From a virus: DNA of 64,000 bases. Location of the stretch: the IMG/VR virus record IMGVR_UViG_3300025872_000036, positions 1 through 64,000 of that record, one strand, 5' to 3'. Below the pieces are notes generated by a model, which worked only from the letters and a program-made list of their open reading frames with translations, ran no database searches and was not told where the DNA came from. Each line of letters opens with the position of its first letter. Position 1 is the stretch's first letter. Below are positions 52,183 to 59,346 of the stretch, piece after piece. Position numbers and translations under genes: made by a program.

Positions 52183-52259
52183 GGTCCGTTCGTCTAGTGG
52201 CTTAAGACATCCGCCTGTCACGCGGAAGATCACGGATTCGAATTCCGTACGGATCGCCA
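52183..52259 (+). tRNA. tRNA-Asp (GTC)
   Basis: 77 nt with CCA; loop CTGTCAC; discriminator G73 as usual for Asp. Confidence 0.93.
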
Positions 52260-52263
52260 TTAT

Positions 52264-52338
52264 GGGGGTGTGGCTCAATCGCGGAGCGTTCGCCTGATTA
52301 GCGAAAGGTTGTAGGTTCAAGTCCTACCACCCCTACCA
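52264..52338 (+). tRNA. tRNA-Ile (GAT)
   Basis: 75 nt with CCA; loop CTGATTA; G1-U72 in the acceptor. Confidence 0.92.
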
Positions 52339-52386
52339 ATTGGTGTATAGTAGCATGTAGTTTGTGTAAGTCGTTCGTCCAGAATT

Positions 52387-52469
52387 GGACCGGTCACCGT
52401 AGTGGCGAGCGGCGCAGACTTTTAATCTGCTATTATACATCGTGGGTTCGAGTCCCACCCGGTCCTCCA
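52387..52469 (+). tRNA. tRNA-Lys (TTT)
   Basis: 83 nt with CCA; loop CTTTTAA. The variable region is about 11 nt, longer than usual for Lys. Confidence 0.88.
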
Positions 52470-52474
52470 TTTAT

Positions 52475-52549
52475 AGCCTCGTAGTATAACGGAGAGAACA
52501 TCTGACTACGAATCAGAAGATGAGGGTTCGATTCCTTCCGAGGCTGCCA
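52475..52549 (+). tRNA. tRNA-Arg (ACG)
   Basis: 75 nt with CCA; loop CTACGAA; would need A34-to-inosine editing by the host TadA to read CGC/CGA. Confidence 0.92.
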
Positions 52550-52553
52550 GTTA

Positions 52554-52629
52554 CGGAGAGTTTGATAGCGGCTAATCGACATGCTTTGGGAGCATGGTTT
52601 CGTGGGTTCGAGTCCCACCTCTCCGACCA
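52554..52629 (+). tRNA. tRNA-Pro (TGG)
   Basis: 76 nt with CCA; loop TTTGGGA; C1-G72 start as usual for Pro. Confidence 0.93.
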
Positions 52630-52633
52630 TTTT

Positions 52634-52709
52634 GGATCGTTAGTGAAGCTGGTGCACACGTTCCGCTGAAGACGGAAAGAACTCTGTTCGATTCAGAGAC
52701 GATCCACCA
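52634..52709 (+). tRNA. tRNA-Phe (GAA)
   Basis: 76 nt with CCA; loop CTGAAGA. Confidence 0.93.
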
Positions 52710-52723
52710 TTATGGAGATATAC

Positions 52724-52960
52724 ATGATTGAATTGGAAAATCTTAGTGACATTCAAAAGTCACTATGTGATATTCTTTGGGAACTTGATGGTCCCGATGA
52801 ACTTCAGGCATTTCTCAATGGTCTTCCAGAACGTCTGCGTAGAGATGCTGAATCCATGATTCAGATGATGCTCTTAAATAGTATTGACAAGACGGAAGAT
52901 ACCAAGTATGCTGATGAAATCTTGAGTAAGATACTGAACAAAGACAAGACTACTGATTGA
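52724..52960 (+). CDS. Small acidic hypothetical protein
   Basis: A 78-aa acidic helical protein. ATG 52724 follows GGAG by 6 nt; an in-frame ATG at 52712 is less likely. It is probably transcribed with the tRNAs, since it starts 15 nt after tRNA-Phe, and precedes an HNH gene. Function unknown. Confidence 0.65.
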   Translation: MIELENLSDIQKSLCDILWELDGPDELQAFLNGLPERLRRDAESMIQMMLLNSIDKTEDTKYADEILSKILNKDKTTD

Positions 52961-52977
52961 ATTGAAAGGAGGTAACA

Positions 52978-53535
52978 ATGTCTATCGGACTCAGAACGCT
53001 CGTACTAAATGCGGACTATCATCCAATATCATTGTTTCCTCTGCACACAATTCCAGTAGAGGATGCGGTGACGCGCCTGTTCAATGGCACCTGTCAGCTT
53101 GTATATGAGCATGATCGCAAGATCTTGACGCCAAGTCTGAACATGAAGTGGCCATCGGTCATTGCTCGTATTGACACCAAGCGTGTCAAGGAGCGTGTAA
53201 AGTTGGGCGCTGAAGGTTTGTATTACCGTGATCACGGTCTGTGTGCATACTGCGAAACTCCTTTGACGCTAAAGTGCATCACATTCGATCACGTTGTTCC
53301 AAAGAGCAAGGGTGGAACCTATTCTTGGGACAATCTTGTTTCGGCTTGCAGTACCTGCAATCTGCTCAAGGGCGATTCTCCGCCTGTGGGTAAGTGGGCA
53401 CCAAAGCGTAAGCCATACAAGCCTTCATACTATGACCTGCTTGCTGTAAGAAAGAAGTTTCCGATTCAGATCGATGACGAGAATTGGATTCAGTTCATTG
53501 GTAAGTGGGATGCGCCTGTGGTGGTCAAGAACTAG
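52978..53535 (+). CDS. HNH endonuclease
   Basis: A 185-aa protein with a Zn-HNH core: CAYC, then TFDHVVPKSKGGTYSWDNLV, then CSTCNLLKGD. A strong AAAGGAGG site precedes the ATG. No NUMOD domains and a codon use like its neighbours, so it may be a resident nuclease (host DNA breakdown or packaging-type) rather than a homing enzyme. Confidence 0.88.
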   Translation: MSIGLRTLVLNADYHPISLFPLHTIPVEDAVTRLFNGTCQLVYEHDRKILTPSLNMKWPSVIARIDTKRVKERVKLGAEGLYYRDHGLCAYCETPLTLKCITFDHVVPKSKGGTYSWDNLVSACSTCNLLKGDSPPVGKWAPKRKPYKPSYYDLLAVRKKFPIQIDDENWIQFIGKWDAPVVVKN

Positions 53536-53544
53536 AAATAGTTC

Positions 53545-53573
53545 TTGACTCACCCAACAAGATATAGTATATT
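53545..53573 (+). promoter_or_regulatory. Sigma70-type promoter of the second tRNA block
   Basis: TTGACT, 17-nt spacer, TATATT; predicted start about 3 nt before tRNA-Tyr. Confidence 0.75.
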
Positions 53574-53582
53574 ATGGATTAT

Positions 53583-53675
53583 GGGAGCGTTGGTACTATG
53601 GTGTGTGTGCCTCCTGACTGTAAATCAGGTCCCTTGTGGTAAACGATGCTGGTTCGACTCCGGCCGCTCCCACCA
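53583..53675 (+). tRNA. tRNA-Tyr (GTA)
   Basis: 93 nt with long variable arm and CCA; loop CTGTAAA. Confidence 0.92.
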
Positions 53676-53679
53676 AATT

Positions 53680-53753
53680 GCGTGGTTGGTATATTGATTG
53701 TGCCTCGGCCTTCCAAGCCGATGAAACGAGTTTGATTCTCGTACCACGCTCCA
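53680..53753 (+). tRNA. tRNA-Gly (TCC)
   Basis: 74 nt with CCA; loop CTTCCAA; U73 as usual for Gly. Confidence 0.93.
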
Positions 53754-53758
53754 GTTTT

Positions 53759-53833
53759 GCGGATGTAGCACAGTGGTAGTGCATCACGTTGCCAACGTGA
53801 ATGTCGTGGGTTCGACCCCCATCATCCGCTCCA
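53759..53833 (+). tRNA. tRNA-Gly (GCC)
   Basis: 75 nt with CCA; loop TTGCCAA; U73. Confidence 0.93.
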
Positions 53834-53918
53834 GTTTTTGAGCCTACGCCTAGCGGCGATAGGTCTATCGAGGTTTTCTTGGCTGTACCAGCATAGCAAA
53901 ACAACCAAGACGAGTTTT

Positions 53919-53995
53919 GCCCTTGTATCCCAATTGGCAGAGGAGGCTGATTCAAAACCAGCATGTTGTCGGTTCGACTCCGACCGAGGGCACCA
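53919..53995 (+). tRNA. tRNA-Leu (CAA) with short variable loop
   Basis: 77 nt with CCA; loop TTCAAAA; A73. The variable loop is only ATGTT, whereas bacterial Leu tRNAs normally have a long arm. Confidence 0.85.
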
Positions 53996-53999
53996 AAAC

Positions 54000-54124
54000 A
54001 CCGAATGCGACGACCAGTATCGCATTCGGTCAGCACCGAAGTACGTTAGAATTTGAGCGTTTGAAGTGACGTAATGGCGATGAGAGGTCATATGACTCAT
54101 TGTAACCATCTCCCGCTTCGGTGC
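54000..54124 (+). ncRNA. Two-hairpin structured RNA between Leu tRNAs
   Basis: An 11-bp perfect hairpin (54000-54010 with 54020-54030) followed by a 9-bp stem (54033-54041 with 54116-54124) enclosing 74 nt. No ORF. Ends 10 nt before tRNA-Leu(TAG). Confidence 0.5.
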
Positions 54125-54134
54125 GAATCTATAT

Positions 54135-54211
54135 GCTCCTGTAGCCCAACTGGCAGAGGCATTGGTCTTAGGAACCAAGTGTTGTGAGTTCGACTCTCAC
54201 CGGGAGCACCA
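54135..54211 (+). tRNA. tRNA-Leu (TAG) with short variable loop
   Basis: 77 nt with CCA; loop CTTAGGA; A73; variable loop GTGTT only. Confidence 0.87.
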
Positions 54212-54224
54212 TTTTGTTTGTTAT

Positions 54225-54300
54225 GAGCGTGTGACCCGAATGGCTAGGGACCTGACTGCAACTCAGGTATATGTAGGTTCAACTCCTATCACGCTCTCCA
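54225..54300 (+). tRNA. tRNA-Cys (GCA)
   Basis: 76 nt with CCA; loop CTGCAAC; U73 as usual for Cys. Its last 12 nt overlap the antisense sulfotransferase gene. Confidence 0.93.
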
Positions 54301-54900
54301 ATGTTTAGGAATTGCATCTTTCATTTGAGATTCTATCTCTTGTTTTATCTCTTCGTAATTTTCAGGTTGTTGTGTTTTCTTATAATTACTTTTCAATTCT
54401 GAAAAATCAATGTCCTCGTAATATATGCGTTGATTAAAAATTTGCAGATGATTGGCATAAAAAAGACTTCTAGATAATCTTGTTATTAGGATAGAAATAT
54501 CTTTAGGTATAATTTTCACCGTATATTTTTTTTCTAATTCGTGTTTCAAAGTATGAAATTTATCAAGATGATCTGCAATATACCAACTAGCCAATTGAGA
54601 TACTATATCTTTTCGCATTAGTAATATTTTGTATCCATTCTCTATTTCGTTTAGATATGGTGATCTAAATTGCAAGTCGTGTAGCCAAAATTTTACTATG
54701 TATTTGTTTGTGGTTTTTTTATACTGAATGTATTCTTCATAATGTAATAGATAAGATTTGTCTAGACTGTAAATTTTAGAATGCCAGGGCTCACGAAATG
54801 CTCTTATTTTTAGTTTCTGTTCTAATAATTCCACATAAGGTGTGGATCCACATCTAGGAGCAACACCAATAATAACTATAGGGAATTTGTCAAAATTCAT
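54289..54900 (-). CDS. Sulfotransferase-like protein
   Basis: A 203-aa protein with the PAPS 5'-phosphosulfate loop type IIGVAPRCGSTPY (PRCGST at 15-20) and a second motif GYKILLMRKDIVSQLASWY, where Arg and Ser would bind the 3'-phosphate. This is the motif pair of the Stf0-like sulfotransferases. Its ATG overlaps the stop of the APS kinase gene (TGATG), which would supply PAPS. Very AT-rich. The acceptor is unknown. Confidence 0.82.
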   Translation of the reverse strand: MNFDKFPIVIIGVAPRCGSTPYVELLEQKLKIRAFREPWHSKIYSLDKSYLLHYEEYIQYKKTTNKYIVKFWLHDLQFRSPYLNEIENGYKILLMRKDIVSQLASWYIADHLDKFHTLKHELEKKYTVKIIPKDISILITRLSRSLFYANHLQIFNQRIYYEDIDFSELKSNYKKTQQPENYEEIKQEIESQMKDAIPKHWRA

Positions 54901-55679
54901 CACAGTCCCATTTCCTTTCTTATCTTAGTCGCACTAATGCTGGTAATGCTTTCATCAAATGTTTCTTGCTCAATCTTGTATCCAACATCTCGTCCATATG
55001 TGATGTTGACGATGTTTGGTACAAGACGAATGATATAACGATTGTTGTATTCGCAATCCAAATCACGACGAATTCGTTCCTCTACATCGGAGAATGAGAA
55101 TGGATTCTTTTCGTCGTTGCAATTGCGAACCATGATGGCAACTTGACCTGTTTTTGCAATTGCACGTTCAAACAATGCACGATGGCCTTTGTGCCATGGT
55201 TGCCAGCGACCAAGCATTTGCACAGTTGGTTTTTCCCAATCAAATTCAGGACGTAAGTTATTCATTATTGCATGAGCAATTTTTGGCGCCCATTTCTTTG
55301 CATCCATTTCAGAGATACGGAAATCATAATTGTGGTGTGATGGTTTTTCAAACAAAGCATTCGTGTTTGCATATTTGCTTTGATCAATCGTGTCCATCCA
55401 TATGATCCAATCGGCATCATATATTTTTCGCATGTCCAATAATGGACAGACAAAGTCAACAATGACGTACTTGCTGTCAGATTTGTCTGCAAGCAAACGC
55501 ATTCTCTGCGCTTGGCGCAATCTTCCCTTTATGGAAAAATCCCAATCATTGTGCATCTCCCTGACTTGGTCAGCATTATACCAGACTGCGTTATGATTTT
55601 TTAGGCAATTAAGAAGTTCTTTTGCTAGTGTAGTTTTTCCAGATCCCGGAAGACCCATGATTAGAATTCGCGTTGACAT
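54900..55679 (-). CDS. APS kinase fused to a HIGH-type nucleotidyltransferase
   Basis: A 259-aa protein. Residues 1-145 are APS-kinase-like: P-loop GLPGSGKTT at 9-17, YNADQVREMHNDWDFS at 34-49 and a lid-type ALFEKP at 108-113. Residues 150-259 form a cytidylyltransferase-fold domain with GRWQPWHKGH (HxGH 163-166) and SISATKIR at 247-254. The pairing suggests PAPS formation, with the second domain possibly activating sulfate or another group. ATG 55679 lies 6 nt after GGAG. Confidence 0.85.
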   Translation of the reverse strand: MSTRILIMGLPGSGKTTLAKELLNCLKNHNAVWYNADQVREMHNDWDFSIKGRLRQAQRMRLLADKSDSKYVIVDFVCPLLDMRKIYDADWIIWMDTIDQSKYANTNALFEKPSHHNYDFRISEMDAKKWAPKIAHAIMNNLRPEFDWEKPTVQMLGRWQPWHKGHRALFERAIAKTGQVAIMVRNCNDEKNPFSFSDVEERIRRDLDCEYNNRYIIRLVPNIVNITYGRDVGYKIEQETFDESITSISATKIRKEMGL

Positions 55680-55723
55680 CATATACTCCGCATAATAAGA
55701 CAAACTATATATTCATGTTTGCA

Positions 55724-55799
55724 GGGACCATAGTTCAGTGGCAAGAACACCTGCTCGACACGCAGGGGGTCGTTGGTTCAAATCCATCTGGTCCCACCA
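55724..55799 (+). tRNA. tRNA-Val (GAC)
   Basis: 76 nt with CCA; stem CCTGC/GCAGG and loop TCGACAC, in which the near-universal U33 is C. Confidence 0.85.
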
Positions 55800-55800
55800 C

Positions 55801-55875
55801 GTCCTCATAGTATAGTGGCGATTACACGGCTTTGGTAAAGCTGAGATGGCAGTTCAATTCTGCCTGAGGGCACCA
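55801..55875 (+). tRNA. tRNA-Thr (GGT)
   Basis: 75 nt with CCA; loop TTGGTAA. Third Thr tRNA. Confidence 0.92.
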
Positions 55876-55882
55876 TTTCCTC

Positions 55883-55911
55883 TTGACATTCTAAAACGAC
55901 TACTATATACT
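55883..55911 (+). promoter_or_regulatory. Sigma70-type promoter of the barrel gene
   Basis: TTGACA, 17-nt spacer, TATACT, 41 nt before the ATG, with AAAGGAG in the leader. Confidence 0.82.
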
Positions 55912-55952
55912 GTACATGCTAGTGTTTTCTAGTGATTTCAAAGGAGAAGTAA

Positions 55953-56399
55953 ATGATGAAGTATCTTTCTGCACTTGCGGGCGCCATGATGGCAACCACC
56001 GCTATGGCTGGTGATCTTTATGTAACTGGTAGCCTGGGCACCCATGCTACTGGATCTGGTGATGCTGTCGTTGGCGTTGCTCTTGGCATGGAGACACACA
56101 AGAATCTTCGCGTTGAGGCTGCATATGAGTACGATGTAGACACCAAGGGCAATAGGCTGTTTGCACATGCTCTTCCTCAGGCTCAGATTCCCGGCACTGC
56201 TCTGACACCATACGTTCTCGTTGGTGTTGGCGTTGATCTTGAATCTCTTGATTCAAAGCCAATGTATGCTCTTGGTGGCGGCGTTCGCGTCGAGTTGACC
56301 AAGTCTACAGATCTTGATCTTCGTTATCGTCGTGTTGATAACACCGATAACACGGACAAGCGTGAAGTCGTTTCCGCTGGTGTTAGCGTAAAGTTCTGA
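55953..56399 (+). CDS. Small outer-membrane beta-barrel protein
   Basis: A 148-aa protein with a signal peptide (MMKYLSALAGAMMATTAMA, cut before GDL). About eight alternating strands follow (for example LYVTGSLGTHATG, VVGVALGMETHK, LRVEAAYEYD), ending in AGVSVKF with terminal Phe. Resembles small OmpA/OmpX-like barrels. Strong promoter and ribosome-binding site suggest strong early expression; it could change the host surface, for example to block superinfection. ATG 55956 is an alternative start. Confidence 0.82.
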   Translation: MMKYLSALAGAMMATTAMAGDLYVTGSLGTHATGSGDAVVGVALGMETHKNLRVEAAYEYDVDTKGNRLFAHALPQAQIPGTALTPYVLVGVGVDLESLDSKPMYALGGGVRVELTKSTDLDLRYRRVDNTDNTDKREVVSAGVSVKF

Positions 56400-56408
56400 T
56401 CGAAAGTA

Positions 56409-56434
56409 GTGGCGGCGGCATTAGTCGCCGCCAC
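56409..56434 (+). repeat. 9-bp GC-rich hairpin after the barrel gene
   Basis: Perfect GTGGCGGCG/CGCCGCCAC stem with 8-nt loop, 10 nt after the stop. No T-run follows, so it may be an RNA-stabilising hairpin or weak terminator. Confidence 0.6.
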
Positions 56435-56442
56435 AATCAGAA

Positions 56443-56991
56443 ATGCATACGTTCAAGTTCCACAAAAATTTCTGGCAGTTGATTGTTACCACGACTGCCA
56501 AATCAAGACTCGCCCCCAATTTCGTTGGGCTAGTCCAGGCAGCATATGCCAAAACACCAGAAGGTAGTTTTGTCAACACGCTAAATGACGTTGTCGCAAC
56601 TAACTGGATTGCCCTAGACTGGGACAAAGACGAAGATGCTGACTCTTGCATTTTCTTCAGAAAGTCGAGGCCAAATGAATCTTGGAAAGGATTCAAGATT
56701 CAAGGAATAGGACACGATACGCAAAGGACATCTATCGATAAAGTCTTGATCAAAGTCAAGGATCAGTTAAGAAAGAAAGGTTGGTGGATAGAGGCATCTG
56801 ATGCTTTTGAGCATATCCTCTATAAGGATAGAAGAGTTCCCGTCGTTACAGACGAGGATTTTCTAGTCTCCTTGTTTCCGACTTCAAATCTTCAACTTTT
56901 GAATGATCGACAAAAGCCGGGAAAATATGTCAGAGGAGTTGCAGGTAAGTCTGTCAAGGAAAGTGTATTTGGCAACCCCACGTTAAAATGA
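56443..56991 (+). CDS. Hypothetical protein
   Basis: A 182-aa protein without signal peptide or membrane segment; contains RKSRPNESWKGFKIQGIGHD and KKGWWIEASDAFEHIL. I have no family assignment. No clear ribosome-binding site before the ATG. It precedes the peroxiredoxin gene. Confidence 0.6.
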   Translation: MHTFKFHKNFWQLIVTTTAKSRLAPNFVGLVQAAYAKTPEGSFVNTLNDVVATNWIALDWDKDEDADSCIFFRKSRPNESWKGFKIQGIGHDTQRTSIDKVLIKVKDQLRKKGWWIEASDAFEHILYKDRRVPVVTDEDFLVSLFPTSNLQLLNDRQKPGKYVRGVAGKSVKESVFGNPTLK

Positions 56992-57006
56992 TAAATGGAG
57001 AAAAAT

Positions 57007-57528
57007 ATGCTCACGAAGGTACCCAATGTTGTTTTTCATACTCGCGTTCGCGATGATACTGCTACTGGTCCAAATCCGTATAGATGGGCGCAAGTAAGCA
57101 CGTTTGAACTCTTTGGCGAAAAGAGAATCCTTGCATTCTCTCTTCCCGGTGCATTTACACCAACATGTTCCACATATCAGGTTCCTCGCTTTGAGGAAAT
57201 GTACAACAAGTTCCGCGCTCTTGGCATTGATGATGTCTACTGCATTTCTGTCAATGATGCATTCGTCATGAATGCTTGGGCCAAGAAGCAGGGCATTGAA
57301 AACATCAAGATGATTCCAGATGGCTCGGCCAAATTCACTCGCCAAATGGGAATGCTTGTTGACAAGGATAATCTGGGATTCGGCATGCGTTCATGGCGAT
57401 ATGCATTCTTGGTAGAGAATGAAAAGATCGTCAGGTCTTGGATTGAGCCTGGTCTAAAGGATCTCGCAATGGATGATCCATATGGCGAGACAAATCCAGA
57501 AAAGATCTATGAGGATCTAACCAAGTAA
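57007..57528 (+). CDS. Peroxiredoxin-5-type peroxidase
   Basis: A 173-aa atypical 2-Cys/1-Cys peroxiredoxin. The peroxidatic Cys54 is in PGAFTPTCS, and a conserved Arg follows in MRSWRYAFLV. Reduces peroxides, probably with the glutaredoxin at 59347. ATG 57007 lies 6 nt after GGAG; the upstream ATG at 56995 overlaps this site and is rejected. Useful to a marine phage under oxidative stress. Confidence 0.92.
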   Translation: MLTKVPNVVFHTRVRDDTATGPNPYRWAQVSTFELFGEKRILAFSLPGAFTPTCSTYQVPRFEEMYNKFRALGIDDVYCISVNDAFVMNAWAKKQGIENIKMIPDGSAKFTRQMGMLVDKDNLGFGMRSWRYAFLVENEKIVRSWIEPGLKDLAMDDPYGETNPEKIYEDLTK

Positions 57529-57536
57529 CATAAATA
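57529..57536 (+). promoter_or_regulatory. T4-late-type promoter, CATAAATA
   Basis: One change from TATAAATA, directly after the peroxiredoxin stop and 50 nt before the 57586 gene. Confidence 0.45.
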
Positions 57537-57585
57537 AAAATGTAGATTTTTTCTACACAACACACAACACACAAAGGAATAAATC

Positions 57586-57774
57586 ATGAAAAATCCATAT
57601 GAAATGCGCTATGAATATTATCGCTCAGCTAAAGAACAGTTGCTAGAGGAATATCATGCAAAAATTACTGAAATGCAAATCGCAGATCGTAAAGACGATT
57701 TTCCAAAGTACCCAACAACTGACGATATCATTGCGCTAGCTGAACGAATCAAATCTTTTACAGAAAAAAAATAA
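57586..57774 (+). CDS. Small conserved-type hypothetical protein
   Basis: A 62-aa protein starting MKNPYEMRYEYYRSAKEQL, a pattern I recall from marine T4-like phages. AAAGGAA precedes the ATG. Helical; function unknown. Confidence 0.7.
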   Translation: MKNPYEMRYEYYRSAKEQLLEEYHAKITEMQIADRKDDFPKYPTTDDIIALAERIKSFTEKK

Positions 57775-57777
57775 GCC

Positions 57778-57806
57778 TTGACATTTCCAGAACTGTCGCG
57801 TAATAT
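57778..57806 (+). promoter_or_regulatory. Sigma70-type promoter, leaderless configuration
   Basis: TTGACA, 17-nt spacer, TAATAT; ATG at 57814 follows after seven bases. The -35 box starts right after the stop of the preceding gene. Confidence 0.78.
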
Positions 57807-57813
57807 GATGAAC

Positions 57814-58185
57814 ATGAAGATCATCTATGTCCGCGACAGTTCTGGAAAGAAAAAGCCTTCCAAGTCCAAGCGACTGGAAGCAATTCGTCTAGAACATCAG
57901 AAGTTTCTTGCCTCCGTCGGTTACAAGGGAACTTCCCGCTTGGTGCGAGCAAAGCCAGCTGCGCTGGTTGCTCCTAGTGCGCCATCAATTCCTTCCAGCT
58001 CGCTTCGCGACATGATCGCACCTTGCCCAAAGAAGGATATCTTTGAGCGTACCAGAAACGAGTCCGAAGAAGTCAAGGAAGCCATTCGTGCAAAGGCTGC
58101 TAGAACTGCGCCAGCCTATAACAAGGGCGCTCTGCAGTACATTACTGATGGTGATAATTTGAAGACACTCGGTAGAAAGGTTTAG
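57814..58185 (+). CDS. Basic hypothetical protein, leaderless candidate
   Basis: A 123-aa Lys/Arg/Ala-rich protein with a basic N-terminus (SSGKKKPSKSKR). Two in-frame ATGs (57805, 57808) overlap or abut the -10 box, so 57814 is the first start that could be transcribed. No domain recognised. Confidence 0.6.
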   Translation: MKIIYVRDSSGKKKPSKSKRLEAIRLEHQKFLASVGYKGTSRLVRAKPAALVAPSAPSIPSSSLRDMIAPCPKKDIFERTRNESEEVKEAIRAKAARTAPAYNKGALQYITDGDNLKTLGRKV

Positions 58186-58197
58186 GAGAATAAGCTG

Positions 58198-58296
58198 ATG
58201 GATATACTATTATCAATTTTCATTGGCATGATATTAGTGAGAATATGGGATTGTTATTGGGAACTTGAAAAAATTCGCAAAGAAGAAAAAGAATGA
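58198..58296 (+). CDS. 32-aa membrane peptide
   Basis: ATG 58198 after TTAGGAG; one hydrophobic helix (ILLSIFIGMILVRIW) and a charged tail. ATGA overlap with the next gene supports translation. Function unknown. Confidence 0.5.
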   Translation: MDILLSIFIGMILVRIWDCYWELEKIRKEEKE

Positions 58297-58493
58297 AAGC
58301 GCAAATTTTACTCAATGGTCAAATGATTAGATTTGATAATTTTACGATGGAGATTCTAAATGGAATTTTATTCATCTCCGTTTTGGTTGTGGATGTATCT
58401 TCGCGCCAACTCAAGGCACTTGCTGACTGGTTTGCTGAGAAATACCCAAATCAGACTATAATTGCTATAGTTTCCCAAAATTCAAAGGTTTGA
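58293..58493 (+). CDS. Small hypothetical protein
   Basis: A 66-aa protein, likely alpha/beta, coupled to the peptide gene upstream by ATGA. No family recognised. Confidence 0.55.
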   Translation: MKAQILLNGQMIRFDNFTMEILNGILFISVLVVDVSSRQLKALADWFAEKYPNQTIIAIVSQNSKV

Positions 58494-58495
58494 AC

Positions 58496-58762
58496 ATGAA
58501 AGACAATATTAAACCGTGCCTGATGGATACCATCATTGTTCCCAGGGAACGAAATACAATTTATCAACACCCAGAATCCTATCTCTGGTCGCAGCGTAGC
58601 ATTTATCTAATGGAAAACAAGATGGAAAGTCTCAAGAACGCCCTTGACAATATCCGTCAGATATGTGAGAATGAAAACATCAAGCCGAAGATGAAGTTGA
58701 CGTTTGTGGAAACAATTGCTGGTCTTGCTCTTGGATTGACTAATGATGACGGCCGTAGCTGA
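58496..58762 (+). CDS. Small hypothetical protein
   Basis: An 88-aa helical protein starting 2 nt after the previous stop (the earlier TTG is unlikely). Overlaps the next gene by 20 nt. No family recognised. Confidence 0.6.
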   Translation: MKDNIKPCLMDTIIVPRERNTIYQHPESYLWSQRSIYLMENKMESLKNALDNIRQICENENIKPKMKLTFVETIAGLALGLTNDDGRS

Positions 58763-58925
58763 ATACACACCCGAACAGATTGAGACAATCAAGCTGCGAG
58801 CGCGGCGACTAATCAATGGTGTTTCCCATACACCGACTTTCATTGACGCTAATCACCTGATGATTGAACAGCTTCTAAATATTGTGGATCAATATGAAAG
58901 GCTCAAGGAGGCCTCAGATGCGTAA
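58743..58925 (+). CDS. Small helical hypothetical protein
   Basis: A 60-aa protein overlapping both neighbours (20 nt upstream, 8 nt downstream). It carries the AAGGAGG site of the next gene in its 3' end. No family recognised. Confidence 0.55.
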   Translation: MMTAVAEYTPEQIETIKLRARRLINGVSHTPTFIDANHLMIEQLLNIVDQYERLKEASDA

Positions 58926-59331
58926 TGTCGTTCTTTCTCTTTTTGCTGCTTCTATGCTTGCCGGCTGTGCTGGTGCTGGTCCTAATCAGACTGGCGGTGC
59001 TGTCGTTGGCGGTGTCGCAGGTGGCGTTCTTGGCTCTATGTTTGGTGGTGGTACCGGGCGCCTCGTTGGCACTGGCCTGGGTGCTGCTATTGGCACAGCG
59101 GTAGGCTCTTCTGTCGGCGCATCCATGGATCGCCAGGAGCAGATGCAGAATCAGCCCGTGCATCAGCCATATCATGCGCCGTCGCATATGTATGGTCAGA
59201 ACAATCTTTCCCGCCCTCACGCCTCAGCTGGTGAGGAGTCTGCATACAATCGCGGCCGCGCCGAGCGCGAGGCTCAGATCCAGCAGCGTCGTGAGCAGGA
59301 CGCATACATGCGTGGTCTTCGCGGTTACTAA
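58918..59331 (+). CDS. Glycine-zipper outer-membrane lipoprotein
   Basis: A 137-aa lipoprotein with lipobox SMLAGC and a glycine-zipper membrane region (GGAVVGGVAGGVLGSMFGGG then GTGLGAAIGTAVGSSVG), as in the rickettsial 17-kDa antigen/SlyB type. The C-terminus is Gln/His/Arg-rich. ATG 58918 has AAGGAGG 7 nt upstream. With the barrel at 55953 it is another envelope protein brought by the phage. Confidence 0.85.
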   Translation: MRNVVLSLFAASMLAGCAGAGPNQTGGAVVGGVAGGVLGSMFGGGTGRLVGTGLGAAIGTAVGSSVGASMDRQEQMQNQPVHQPYHAPSHMYGQNNLSRPHASAGEESAYNRGRAEREAQIQQRREQDAYMRGLRGY

Positions 59332-59346
59332 TAAGGAGTTTTTGTA

